Shown here piece after piece: positions 8,801-16,719 of a stretch of 64,000 bases of DNA. The notes beneath the pieces are model-generated. The model saw nothing but the letters and a program-made list of their open reading frames with translations, searched no databases and was not told the DNA's origin. The stretch lies in the NCBI RefSeq assembly GCF_014697545.1, contig NZ_JACJSA010000030.1, positions 1 to 64,000 on the forward strand, read 5' to 3'. Position 1 is the stretch's first letter. Every line of letters starts with the position of its first letter. The stretch is from Oscillatoria sp. FACHB-1407. Its GTDB lineage: Bacteria > Cyanobacteriota > Cyanobacteriia > Elainellales > Elainellaceae. The position numbers and the translations under genes were made by a program.

Positions 8801-9928
8801 ATGTCCTATCGTTTGTGGATCAGGTCACTCCCCAAAACCCTCAGCCCGATGTTACGAGAGCCAACCTCGCTGGCAATCATGGCATCAGTCGGTGTGCATG
8901 GATTGATGTGGGTAGTGCTGCCCTTGCTGCCAGTGCAGTCGTCTCCAACCGAGGAGCCTGACATCCGGCGATCGGTTGCGTTGTTGGAGTTGACACCTGC
9001 CGAGCAAGGTCGTCTGCCTGATTTTTCCACTCCCCAGGTGACCGTTCCACCCGTGCCTCAAGAGGAAGCAGGGTCTGACTTCTTCTCTCTGGCACCGCTA
9101 CCAAATCCCTATCCGTCGGTTCCGACTCAACCCCCGGTGCCCAACTACCAGACCTTACCGCCAATTGTGTTGCCACAGTTGCCGCCCCCACCTCAATACA
9201 CCAATCGCAGATCCACCAACAGCAATCCGCTGCGGCGACGAACTGAAACGACCATTCCTCCAGAAGCTCCCCCTGAAACCAACACCCCAGCAGCGACCCC
9301 TTCTCCCACACCGTCTGAGACTGTCTCCCCGTCCCCCGGTGCAGATGCCCTCAACCCCAACAGAGGCGAATCGTCTAACCCGCCAGGAGCAACCCCTAAT
9401 CCTCAAGGCACCGCTCCTGCCGCACCCCCCGATCGCCTTGCTCAACTCAGACAGGAGCAACTGCGCCTGCGCCAGTTATATACCTACAGCAGCGAAGGAA
9501 CTAGCAGAGGCTTTGGCGAGGAACAGTCGTTGCGATGGTTTACAGAGGCTTTGGGGCGATCGCCCGACGATGTTGATCAAATCCCCCTACATGAAATCGA
9601 AGTAGCTCCCCCACGTGAAGCGTGTTTTGCACGGCTCCAACGATTGCCCGACCAAGCATGGTTTGGAGTGGTGCTGGATGCAGATGGCAACTTTGTTGTG
9701 CAGCCGAGTAAGTTGCGAAGTTCTGGCTATGAGGCGTTTGATCAGCAAGCTCTGGCAGCGATCGCTGAGTATGACTTTGAGCAAGCCGCCACCAATGAAA
9801 AGCCAGATTACGCCATTGAGGGCGATCGCCGCGTCTATTACGTTCGGGTTAAGTTTGGACAAAACTTAACCAACTGTCCCTCGCAGGGGGCAACTCCATC
9901 GGGTGCGCCCCAGTCCAATGAGGGCTAG
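8801..9928 (+). CDS. TonB-like envelope protein
   Basis: 375 residues. Cytoplasmic N-terminus, one membrane segment about 24-45, a long Pro/Thr/Ser-rich spacer (about 90-225), and a C-terminal domain (about 265-355) with the TonB-family pattern (FGVVLDADGNFVVQPSKLRSSGYEAFDQ-type signature; AL..I..Y.F). This is the layout of energy transducers that span the periplasm. No ExbB/ExbD or receptor gene is nearby, so the partner is unknown. The sugar-kinase gene starts 5 bp after the stop, so the two are probably co-transcribed. Confidence 0.75.
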   Translation: MSYRLWIRSLPKTLSPMLREPTSLAIMASVGVHGLMWVVLPLLPVQSSPTEEPDIRRSVALLELTPAEQGRLPDFSTPQVTVPPVPQEEAGSDFFSLAPLPNPYPSVPTQPPVPNYQTLPPIVLPQLPPPPQYTNRRSTNSNPLRRRTETTIPPEAPPETNTPAATPSPTPSETVSPSPGADALNPNRGESSNPPGATPNPQGTAPAAPPDRLAQLRQEQLRLRQLYTYSSEGTSRGFGEEQSLRWFTEALGRSPDDVDQIPLHEIEVAPPREACFARLQRLPDQAWFGVVLDADGNFVVQPSKLRSSGYEAFDQQALAAIAEYDFEQAATNEKPDYAIEGDRRVYYVRVKFGQNLTNCPSQGATPSGAPQSNEG

Positions 9929-9933
9929 TTGTC

Positions 9934-10959
9934 GTGACTGTCGATCCTAGTTTTGCTGCTGAGCTAAGGGCGATCGCCCCCCGATTACATCACTATTTGG
10001 ATCAGTTCTCCCAGGCGCGAGTCCTGGTGGTGGGCGATATCACCGTCGATGAATTTTTAACGGGCCAGGTCGAGCGCGTCTCACGCGAAGCTCCGGTGCT
10101 AATTTTGCGGCACGAAACAACCCGGCAAATTCCCGGTGGGGGAGCCAACGCAGTCTACAACCTGGCAAAATTGGGTGCCCAGGTGAAATCGGTCGGGCTG
10201 GTTGGCAAAGACGAACAGGGGCAGGCACTCCGGCGCATCTTTACGGATGCCACCATCGATACCGAAGGAATTTTGGTTGATCCGGTGCGTCCCACGGTCA
10301 CTAAAACCCGCATTTCAGGGCACGCACGGCAATCTGTGACCCAACAGATCGTCCGGATCGATCGCAAATCAGACGATTTGCCCGATGTCGAGCTACAGGA
10401 GCAACTGGCAGACTATATTCGGCAACACCTTGATTCGGTTGATGCCGTTGTTTGCTCTGACTACGGCGATGGGGTGTTAACACAACCTGTGATTGAAGCT
10501 GTCTTAAAGCATCCTCGTGTGATTGTAGACACCCAAAAAGAGCTTTATCGCTATAAAGGCGCAATGATCTTTACGCCAAATTTGCCAGAGGCAGAAAAAG
10601 CGGTGGGATACGCGATCGCCACTCCCGCAGATTTGATGAAAGCAGGGCAAGACTTGCTCAATCTGACCCAGGCACACCACATTTTAATTACCCGTGGCGA
10701 AGAAGGTATGAGCCTGTTTGGGCGCGATGGCTCCGAACAAACGATTCCCGCCTTTAACCGCACCGATGTCTTTGACGTAACGGGAGCAGGGGATACGGTT
10801 GTTGCGGCATTGACGCTGGCGTTAATTGCAGGAGCTACCCCCTGGGAAGCCGCCATTTTAGGGAATGTGGCAGCCAGTCTAGTCATTCGTCAGTTTGGCA
10901 CCGCCACCACAACCGTTCACGACATCAGATCAACCTTGAATCAGCTATTAGAGCAGTAG
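9934..10959 (+). CDS. rfaE1: D-glycero-beta-D-manno-heptose-7-phosphate kinase (RfaE1/HldE N-domain)
   Basis: 341-residue PfkB/ribokinase-family enzyme. N-terminal VVGDITVDEF and GGGANAVYNLAKLGA are the substrate-binding signatures of HldE/RfaE domain I; near residue 285 DVTGAGDT carries the catalytic Asp of the second PfkB signature. The family phosphorylates heptose-7-phosphate in ADP-heptose synthesis. Only the kinase domain is present; the nucleotidyltransferase found fused in HldE is absent from the window. Start GTG, 5 bp after the TonB-like gene. Confidence 0.8.
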   Translation: MTVDPSFAAELRAIAPRLHHYLDQFSQARVLVVGDITVDEFLTGQVERVSREAPVLILRHETTRQIPGGGANAVYNLAKLGAQVKSVGLVGKDEQGQALRRIFTDATIDTEGILVDPVRPTVTKTRISGHARQSVTQQIVRIDRKSDDLPDVELQEQLADYIRQHLDSVDAVVCSDYGDGVLTQPVIEAVLKHPRVIVDTQKELYRYKGAMIFTPNLPEAEKAVGYAIATPADLMKAGQDLLNLTQAHHILITRGEEGMSLFGRDGSEQTIPAFNRTDVFDVTGAGDTVVAALTLALIAGATPWEAAILGNVAASLVIRQFGTATTTVHDIRSTLNQLLEQ

Positions 10960-11058
10960 CGATCGCCATAGCAACTGAACGGTTTGTTAGGCATCTCTTC
11001 ATTTTGAACGTGATATGCTGCCTGCCTCTCAGTCCTCAGTCCTCAGCCCTCAGTTCTC

Positions 11059-11160
11059 ATACCAATTTAAACGGGTCTTTAGACAAATCAAGGTTTAGGA
11101 GGGGTTTGGCAATGCCAAACCCGTACAGGGTTCCGTCGCGGTTTCAATTCAAATTGATAT
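11059..11160. repeat. A-like palindromic element
   Basis: Ends ATACCAATTTAAAC and AATTCAAATTGATAT form an imperfect inverted repeat around the core GGGTTTGGCAATGCCAAACCC shared with family A. It looks like a variant with different ends. Non-coding. Confidence 0.5.
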
Positions 11161-11202
11161 TAAAAGTCGAAGTTTTGGCAAAACTCCAACTTCTGTTGTG
11201 AA

Positions 11203-11245
11203 TCCCAAAAAAAACAGGGCGGCATCAGATAACTGAATGCTGCCC
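11203..11245 (-). terminator. Rho-independent terminator of the sugar transferase
   Basis: On the minus strand a stem (9 bp with one G-T pair; arms 11217-11225 and 11237-11245, GGGCGGCAT/ATGCTGCCC) is followed by a run of eight T. It lies about 30 bp past the stop codon at 11277. Confidence 0.85.
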
Positions 11246-11276
11246 CGTATCCCAATAACCCCAGGAGTCGAAACTT

Positions 11277-11975
11277 TTAGTACGCGCCGTTCTTATTCAG
11301 GACGACCAGAACGGTCTTGAAAATCAGTTGCAAGTCGTAGAGGATAGACCACTTTTCCTGATAGGAGATATCCATTTTCACGATATCCTCAAAATCCTCC
11401 ACTTTAGAACGTCCGTTTGCTTGCCATTCACCAGTGATACCGGGCTTCACTAACAATCGCTGATAGTGGTGACGCTCATACTTCATAACTTCATCCACTG
11501 TGGGAGGACGAGTGCCCACAAGGCTCATGTCACCTTTCAACACATTCCAAAATTGAGGCAGTTCATCCAAGCTTGTCTTGCGCAGGAAACGACCAACCTT
11601 AGTAATACGCGGGTCGTTCTTGTTTTTGAAGATATTGCCCTTAGCCTGATTATGAACTAAGTGCTTAAGGCGGTCAGCATCTGCAATCATAGAGCGGAAC
11701 TTCCAGATGCGGAAGGTTTGCCCATTTAAGCCACAACGGATTTGGCTGTAGAAGAGTGGACCTGGATTATCCAATTGGATGGCGATCGCAATTGGCAGCA
11801 GAATCAGTCCAGTAATTGTTAAACCAACTAAGGCACCCACGATATCAATCAGTCGTTTTAATCTGCTGGTTACAGAAGGGTGAACATCTTTTTCAGCACT
11901 GACAGCGGAAGAGAGAGGAACCAACATAGAGGATTGATTTAACAAGGAGGATGGAGGTTCAGAGGTAAGTATCAC
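11277..11975 (-). CDS. Exopolysaccharide initiating sugar transferase
   Basis: 232 residues of the bacterial sugar transferase family (PF02397; WcaJ/RfbP-like C-terminal domain). One membrane segment (about 45-68, after KRLIDIVGA), then FYSQIRCGLNGQTFRIWKFRSM and the conserved TSLDELPQFWNVLKGDMSLVG and PGITG(E/L)W motifs. Such enzymes move a phospho-sugar onto undecaprenyl phosphate to start a repeat unit. It lacks the extra N-terminal membrane domain of longer members. A clear terminator follows. It probably works with the BY-kinase gene about 15 kb away, which is inference. Confidence 0.9.
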   Translation of the reverse strand: MILTSEPPSSLLNQSSMLVPLSSAVSAEKDVHPSVTSRLKRLIDIVGALVGLTITGLILLPIAIAIQLDNPGPLFYSQIRCGLNGQTFRIWKFRSMIADADRLKHLVHNQAKGNIFKNKNDPRITKVGRFLRKTSLDELPQFWNVLKGDMSLVGTRPPTVDEVMKYERHHYQRLLVKPGITGEWQANGRSKVEDFEDIVKMDISYQEKWSILYDLQLIFKTVLVVLNKNGAY

Positions 11976-12132
11976 GGTCCTTTACTCCTTTGAGGGTGAG
12001 TTAGCCTGAGGTTGATTGCTTGCTTCAGCCAATATAGGAGCCTCATTAGGAATACGGGTAGTGAATTTGCTGATGTTTGCCCAATCTTTGAATTAGATGA
12101 GAGTTTTATAAAGTTCCAGTGTAAGCAGCCGT

Positions 12133-13674
12133 ATGACACCCCAAAAAAAAGCTCGTAATACTGATCTAGCCTTACAAACCGCCAGTGGACGTGATGCCGA
12201 TGCTATTGTGATTGGCAGTGGCATTGGGGGGTTAGTCACCGCTGCTCTGCTAGCCCGTTATGGCTGGACAGTGATTGTGTGTGAAAGCCATGTGATCGCC
12301 GGAGGAGCAGCACACAGCTTTGTGCGGCAAGGTTTTCACTTCGACTCAGGACCCTCGTTTTACTGTGGGCTCAGCGACCCGCGATCGCTCAATCCGCTGT
12401 GTCAGGTGTTGCAGGAGTTAGGCGAGTCTCTCTCGGCAGTGGCTTACGACCCGTTGGGACACTACCACTTTCCTGAGGGCACCTTTGCGGTCTATGGAAA
12501 TGCCGATCGCTATCGAGAAGCGATCGCCCAAATAACCCCCACCGGAGCACAGGAGTTTGCCCGGTTTGAGCGACGATTGATGCAGTTGTACGAGGCATTA
12601 CGGGGCATCCCAACGATTGCTCTGAGGGCTGACTTGTCTGTAATTCCGACATTGCTGAGCCGATATTCATTGGAATTGCTGAAACTCCTACCACAACTGA
12701 GCGTGATTCAAAGCTCCGTTGGAACTGTGATGGATCAGTATGTGAGCGATCGCTGGGTGCGGCGATTGATCGATCTGGAGTGTTTTTTGCTGTCGGGGTT
12801 GAAGGCATACGGCACGATCGCCCCCGAAGTCGCATTCATGATGGGAGAGCGATCGCATTCCACAATCGATTACCCCGTTGGCGGCAGTGGGGCGATCGTC
12901 GAGGCTCTGGTGCGGGGGTTGCAGCGGTGGGGTGGTCAGTTGCGGCTCAATACCCATGTCGATCAGATTCTCGTCGAACAAGGTCAAGTGACAGGCGTAC
13001 GGCTCCGCAAAGGAGAAACCCTGAGAGCGTCTGTCGTCATCTCTAACGCCACCATCTGGGATACCTACACCCACTTGCTGCAACCCCAAGATTTGCCCAC
13101 GGATTACCGTCAGATGGCTTTGCAAACGCCAGCGATCGCCAGCTTCATGCACCTGCACCTGGGTATTCGGGCAGATGGCTTGGAGCACCTGACCGGACAT
13201 CATGTGGTTGTCCATGATGCGACCCAAGACATCACGGTGCCAGGAAACACCTGCATGATTTCCATTCCCTCCGTGTGGGATGCCAGTCTGGCTCCTCCGG
13301 GGCACCACGTCGTCCATGCCTATACGCTGGAACCCGCCGAGGGTTGGCAGCGAGACGACTCTTATGAAAGCCGCAAACGCGATCGCGCCCAAGCTCTCTA
13401 TCGCGCATTAGAGCGAGTGATTCCAGATATCCGCTCCCGAATTACCCTGGAACTAATTGGCACGCCCCTGACCCATGCCCATTACTTACGACGACATCAG
13501 GGCACCTATGGTCCGGCGATCGCAGCAGGGCAAGGCATGTTTCCCAGTTGCTACACCCCCATTCAAGGGTTGTATCGCGTCGGTGACAGCACCCTTCCGG
13601 GCATTGGCGTTCCAGCCGTCGCTGCCTCCGGTATTCTCTGCGCCAACACCTTAAAATCAAAGTATCGGCTCTAA
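12133..13674 (+). CDS. FAD-dependent carotenoid isomerase/desaturase-like oxidoreductase
   Basis: 513 residues. The dinucleotide-binding motif is VIGSGIGGLVTAALLARYG (about 26-44) followed by an acidic residue in VCESHVIAGG. The C-terminal motif LYRVGDSTLPGIGVPAVAASG is typical of the CRTISO/phytoene desaturase superfamily. Length and ends fit CRTISO-like (CrtH-like) proteins better than CrtP/CrtQ. Cyanobacteria carry several paralogues, so substrate (poly-cis carotenoid or other) is not certain. It is divergent from the sugar transferase; the Uma2 gene starts 10 bp after. Confidence 0.7.
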   Translation: MTPQKKARNTDLALQTASGRDADAIVIGSGIGGLVTAALLARYGWTVIVCESHVIAGGAAHSFVRQGFHFDSGPSFYCGLSDPRSLNPLCQVLQELGESLSAVAYDPLGHYHFPEGTFAVYGNADRYREAIAQITPTGAQEFARFERRLMQLYEALRGIPTIALRADLSVIPTLLSRYSLELLKLLPQLSVIQSSVGTVMDQYVSDRWVRRLIDLECFLLSGLKAYGTIAPEVAFMMGERSHSTIDYPVGGSGAIVEALVRGLQRWGGQLRLNTHVDQILVEQGQVTGVRLRKGETLRASVVISNATIWDTYTHLLQPQDLPTDYRQMALQTPAIASFMHLHLGIRADGLEHLTGHHVVVHDATQDITVPGNTCMISIPSVWDASLAPPGHHVVHAYTLEPAEGWQRDDSYESRKRDRAQALYRALERVIPDIRSRITLELIGTPLTHAHYLRRHQGTYGPAIAAGQGMFPSCYTPIQGLYRVGDSTLPGIGVPAVAASGILCANTLKSKYRL

Positions 13675-13684
13675 CCTCACCGCT

Positions 13685-14260
13685 ATGGCGACCACCACAA
13701 AACGGCTCACGCTAGAGGAATATCTCAACTATGACGATGGCACCGACACGCGCTATGAGTTGGTGGACGGAGCACTAGTCGCTATGCTTCCCGAAAGTGA
13801 TAGAAATAATTTGATCGCTATCTTTCTACTTTTAGAGTTTGCGAAAGTGATCTCTGCTCGATTGATTCGCCATAAAGATACGGAGATTGTGGTCATAGGT
13901 CATCGAGCACGAGTACGCCTGCCCGATTTATTGGTATTAACAGAGGATTTGTTAGTTGCGTTAGGCGGAAAACGAGCCACTATTACCCCTGAAATGCCAC
14001 CTCCAGCTTTGGTAGTGGAAGTAGTGTCTCCTGGTAAGACCAACGAAGACCGCGACTATCGCTACAAACGCTCAGAATACGCGGCGCGGGGCATTGCCGA
14101 ACATTGGATTGTTGACCCCGAAAAGGCTCAAATCACGTTGCTAACTTTGGTGGATGGGCTGTACGAAGAAACGGTGTTCCAGGGAGCAGAAGAGGTGCGA
14201 TCGCCCCTGTTCCCAATAGTGAAATTGACGGTTGAGCAAATCTTAAAAGCCGCAGAATAA
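13685..14260 (+). CDS. Uma2-family PD-(D/E)XK nuclease-like protein
   Basis: 191 residues of the Uma2/DUF820 family, highly amplified in cyanobacteria. The restriction-endonuclease-like core is visible: D81 (RLPDLLVL), E112 (VEVVSP) and K128 (YKRSEYA), followed by a YWIVDP-type strand (EHWIVDP). The acidic and lysine residues are intact, so it may be catalytically competent. The family has no established biological role. Confidence 0.9.
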   Translation: MATTTKRLTLEEYLNYDDGTDTRYELVDGALVAMLPESDRNNLIAIFLLLEFAKVISARLIRHKDTEIVVIGHRARVRLPDLLVLTEDLLVALGGKRATITPEMPPPALVVEVVSPGKTNEDRDYRYKRSEYAARGIAEHWIVDPEKAQITLLTLVDGLYEETVFQGAEEVRSPLFPIVKLTVEQILKAAE

Positions 14261-14359
14261 TCATTAACTTCTTGCAAAATTCTCAGTTTCGCTTCACAAG
14301 TTCCTCAGATTCTTCCCCTACTCTCAATATCACCAAGCAATAGGATTGGGGATGAAGTC

Positions 14360-14557
14360 ATGGAAGCAACCAAATTAGCTCAATTGATTCGGTTTCTCCG
14401 CCGTGAACTGGCAATTCCTGCCGCTTCGATTCGTTTGGCACTACGACACCCAGAAAGCAACTTTAATTTGCTGCCCATGATCCTTTGGCAGTACGGGCTA
14501 ATTACTCTATCTCAACTCGATCGCATTTTTGCCTGGATGGAGCACCTGGCAGTTTAG
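14360..14557 (+). CDS. DUF2949 family protein
   Basis: 65 residues, soluble. The whole length fits the cyanobacterial DUF2949 family (LIRFLRRELAIPAASIRLAL, LPMILWQYGLITLSQLD). Function unknown. Preceded by GGGGATGAAGTC, a weak ribosome-binding site. Confidence 0.8.
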   Translation: MEATKLAQLIRFLRRELAIPAASIRLALRHPESNFNLLPMILWQYGLITLSQLDRIFAWMEHLAV

Positions 14558-14697
14558 GTTGTGCCTGGTTTGCACAGGCGTGATGAATCGCATCCCTCTT
14601 GCCTGAATCTGTATCTCAATAGACATTCTCGTGCAGCGGAATCATGAATGATGACGAAAGATTTCGCTCAACATGAGGGGTTAAGGAGTAGATCAGT

Positions 14698-15765
14698 ATG
14701 AGTCAAATCATTCCAGGATTAACACGTCGTCGTGCGCTGTATTTAATGGGAGGAGTTGCAGGTGGTTTAACGCTTCATGCCTGCACTCAACCTCCTCAGA
14801 CCAGTTCTTCTCCTGCTGCTTCTGCTGAAGCGTCTCCTACAGAACCTGTTAAAGCAGCTAACGGTAGCACCCTTTGGATTGGCTACACCCCACTCTACAT
14901 TGCCATTGAGAAGGGCTTCTTTAAAGAAGGAGGGCTTGACCTGGAGCACAAGGTCTTTAGCTCCACAGGAGAAGGAAATGCCGCCCTGGCAGCGGGACGA
15001 ATTCAAAGCATTAACAACGTGACCTCTGAAACCGTTGCTTTTGCCGCGAAGGGTCAAGATTTTCGGATTGTCCAGGTGGCGGACACCTCCTTGGGGGGTG
15101 ATGGCATTCTGGCACGCAACAGTGTTGCAGATATCGCGGATTTCAAAGGACGCAACGTTGCCGTTGAAATCGGTAGTGTGAGCCACTTCTTCTTGTTGCA
15201 AGTGCTTCAGGAAGCAGGCTTAACCGGAGATGACGTTGAGATCACTAACGTCACCCCTGATGCAGCAGCAGCAGCATACACCTCTGGTAAGGTAGACATT
15301 GCGGTCACCTATTCTCCTTTCTTGAAGCAAGCCAATGATGCTCAAAGTGATGGACGCATCATCTACGACACCTCTAAAATGCCAACGGCGATCGTGGATG
15401 TATACATCTTCAGCACTCAATTTGTACAAGAAAATCCACAAGCAACACAGGCATTTGTGAACGGCATCTTTAAAGCGCAAGAGTTTTTACAAACAAACAA
15501 AGATGAAGCGTTAGCGATCGCCGGTCGAATGCTCCAACTCACACCAGAAGAAGTTGAAGTAGAGCTTAAAGGGGTTGGCTTAACCAACGTTGAGGACAAC
15601 GTTAAAATGATGGATGACCCTAACAGCGGCATTTATTTGGTTGACCACATGGAATCGTTGGGGCAGTTCTTGAAAGAGCAAAATCAGATCCCAGAAGCTC
15701 TCACAGCTGATAGTTTAAAAGCATTAGTTGACCCCACTTTTGTTAAGGCAGCCCAAACAACGTGA
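14698..15765 (+). CDS. ABC transporter substrate-binding lipoprotein (SsuA/NMT1-like)
   Basis: 355 residues. An RRR-containing N-terminus and a lipobox-like LHAC (Cys29) suggest a Tat- or Sec-exported lipoprotein, followed by an Ala/Ser/Pro linker. The domain from about 55 on (IGYTPLYIAIEKGFFKEGGLDLE; GEGNAALAAGRIQS; FKGRNVAVEIGS) is of the NMT1/THI5-like, sulfonate/nitrate/taurine-binding class. Substrate is unresolved. No permease or ATPase gene is nearby, so it is an orphan receptor. The next gene overlaps its stop by 4 bp, implying a shared pathway. RBS AAGGAGT precedes the ATG. Confidence 0.85.
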   Translation: MSQIIPGLTRRRALYLMGGVAGGLTLHACTQPPQTSSSPAASAEASPTEPVKAANGSTLWIGYTPLYIAIEKGFFKEGGLDLEHKVFSSTGEGNAALAAGRIQSINNVTSETVAFAAKGQDFRIVQVADTSLGGDGILARNSVADIADFKGRNVAVEIGSVSHFFLLQVLQEAGLTGDDVEITNVTPDAAAAAYTSGKVDIAVTYSPFLKQANDAQSDGRIIYDTSKMPTAIVDVYIFSTQFVQENPQATQAFVNGIFKAQEFLQTNKDEALAIAGRMLQLTPEEVEVELKGVGLTNVEDNVKMMDDPNSGIYLVDHMESLGQFLKEQNQIPEALTADSLKALVDPTFVKAAQTT

Positions 15766-16541
15766 GTATCAAAGTTTGCGATCGCTGGTTTACCACGGAA
15801 CGGATCAGTGACGGCTTATATCTGATCACTGAACCTCACTATTACTGGTATAACCGAGCCAACCTGTGGTTGATTAAAGGTCAACACCAGGATTTGTTGA
15901 TCGATACTGGGTTGGGGGTGTCCAGTCTGCGACACCACATCGCCGAACTGGTTGACAAACCCCTACTGGCGATCGCCTCTCACATTCACTTTGATCACTC
16001 TGGAGGAATGCACGAGTTTGACCATCGTGCCATCCACGCGGCTGAAGCAGATGCATTGCGATCGGGAGACAACTACGAGGCACTGTGTACACCAGAGCAG
16101 GGGTGGGTGCTCGAAGAGCACTTTGAGCAGTTGCCCCATGAAGGGTTTACCGTTACAGAATACAAACTCCACGCCGCAGAGCCAACCCACATTTTGCATG
16201 AGGGGGATGTGCTGGATCTGGGCGATCGCACCTTTGAAGTGTTGCATTTACCGGGGCACTCCCCTGGTTGCATTGCCCTCTATGACCCCAAAGCGCAAGA
16301 TCTGTTTTCGGGCGATGTGATCTACGATGGTGAGTTGCTGGATGAACTGCATTGCAGTCACATTCCCACCTACATTCAAACCTATGAACGGTTGCAAACG
16401 CTGCCTGTAGAAACCGTCTATCCAGGGCACTATCGCGTGTTTGGGCAAGAACGCTATCACCAAATCATGGCAGAGTATTTAGACGCTCGACGCAAGCCCG
16501 GATGCCCTGCTGAGGTGTTGCCGCAATCTGTCAAACCCTGA
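15762..16541 (+). CDS. MBL-fold metallo-hydrolase
   Basis: 259 residues of the metallo-beta-lactamase fold. H74-x-H76-x-D78-H79 (SHIHFDHSGG) gives the dinuclear metal site; further ligands are in LPGHSPGC and in VYPGHYRVFG. The closest general type is a glyoxalase II-like or lactonase-like hydrolase; substrate unknown. GTG start overlaps the stop of the substrate-binding-protein gene (GTGA), so translation is coupled. The product may process what that receptor binds; this is inference. A family C repeat begins 2 bp after the stop. Confidence 0.85.
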   Translation: MSIKVCDRWFTTERISDGLYLITEPHYYWYNRANLWLIKGQHQDLLIDTGLGVSSLRHHIAELVDKPLLAIASHIHFDHSGGMHEFDHRAIHAAEADALRSGDNYEALCTPEQGWVLEEHFEQLPHEGFTVTEYKLHAAEPTHILHEGDVLDLGDRTFEVLHLPGHSPGCIALYDPKAQDLFSGDVIYDGELLDELHCSHIPTYIQTYERLQTLPVETVYPGHYRVFGQERYHQIMAEYLDARRKPGCPAEVLPQSVKP

Positions 16542-16542
16542 T

Positions 16543-16711
16543 TCAACGTGAATTCGGGATAAGGATTTCGGCGGTTAAAACCGCCGCTATCGGAGCAAAA
16601 CCGACCCGCGTCGGTTCGTCAAATCCTGCACTTTCCGGAGTCCGCATCGGCAGACTTCGCTCTAATAGCCGCGAATTCATTCGCTGGGTTCTTAAACCGA
16701 ACTGACGTTAA
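16543..16711 (+). repeat. Family C MITE-like repeat, copy 2
   Basis: About 169 bp with ends CAACGTGAATTCGG and CCGAACTGACGTTAA; compared as inverted ends, about 12 of 15 positions match. Inner palindrome GGCGGTTAAAACCGCC. It fills the gap between two converging genes and may also act as their terminator. Confidence 0.8.
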
Positions 16712-16719
16712 TTCAGTGC

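Larger units (their letters stand above)
10960..11276. other. Repeat-filled gap with terminator
   Basis: About 317 bases between two converging genes. Holds a CAGTCCT-type short tandem repeat (11027-11057), an A-like palindromic element (11059-11160) and the minus-strand terminator (11203-11245). No gene seen. Confidence 0.6.
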
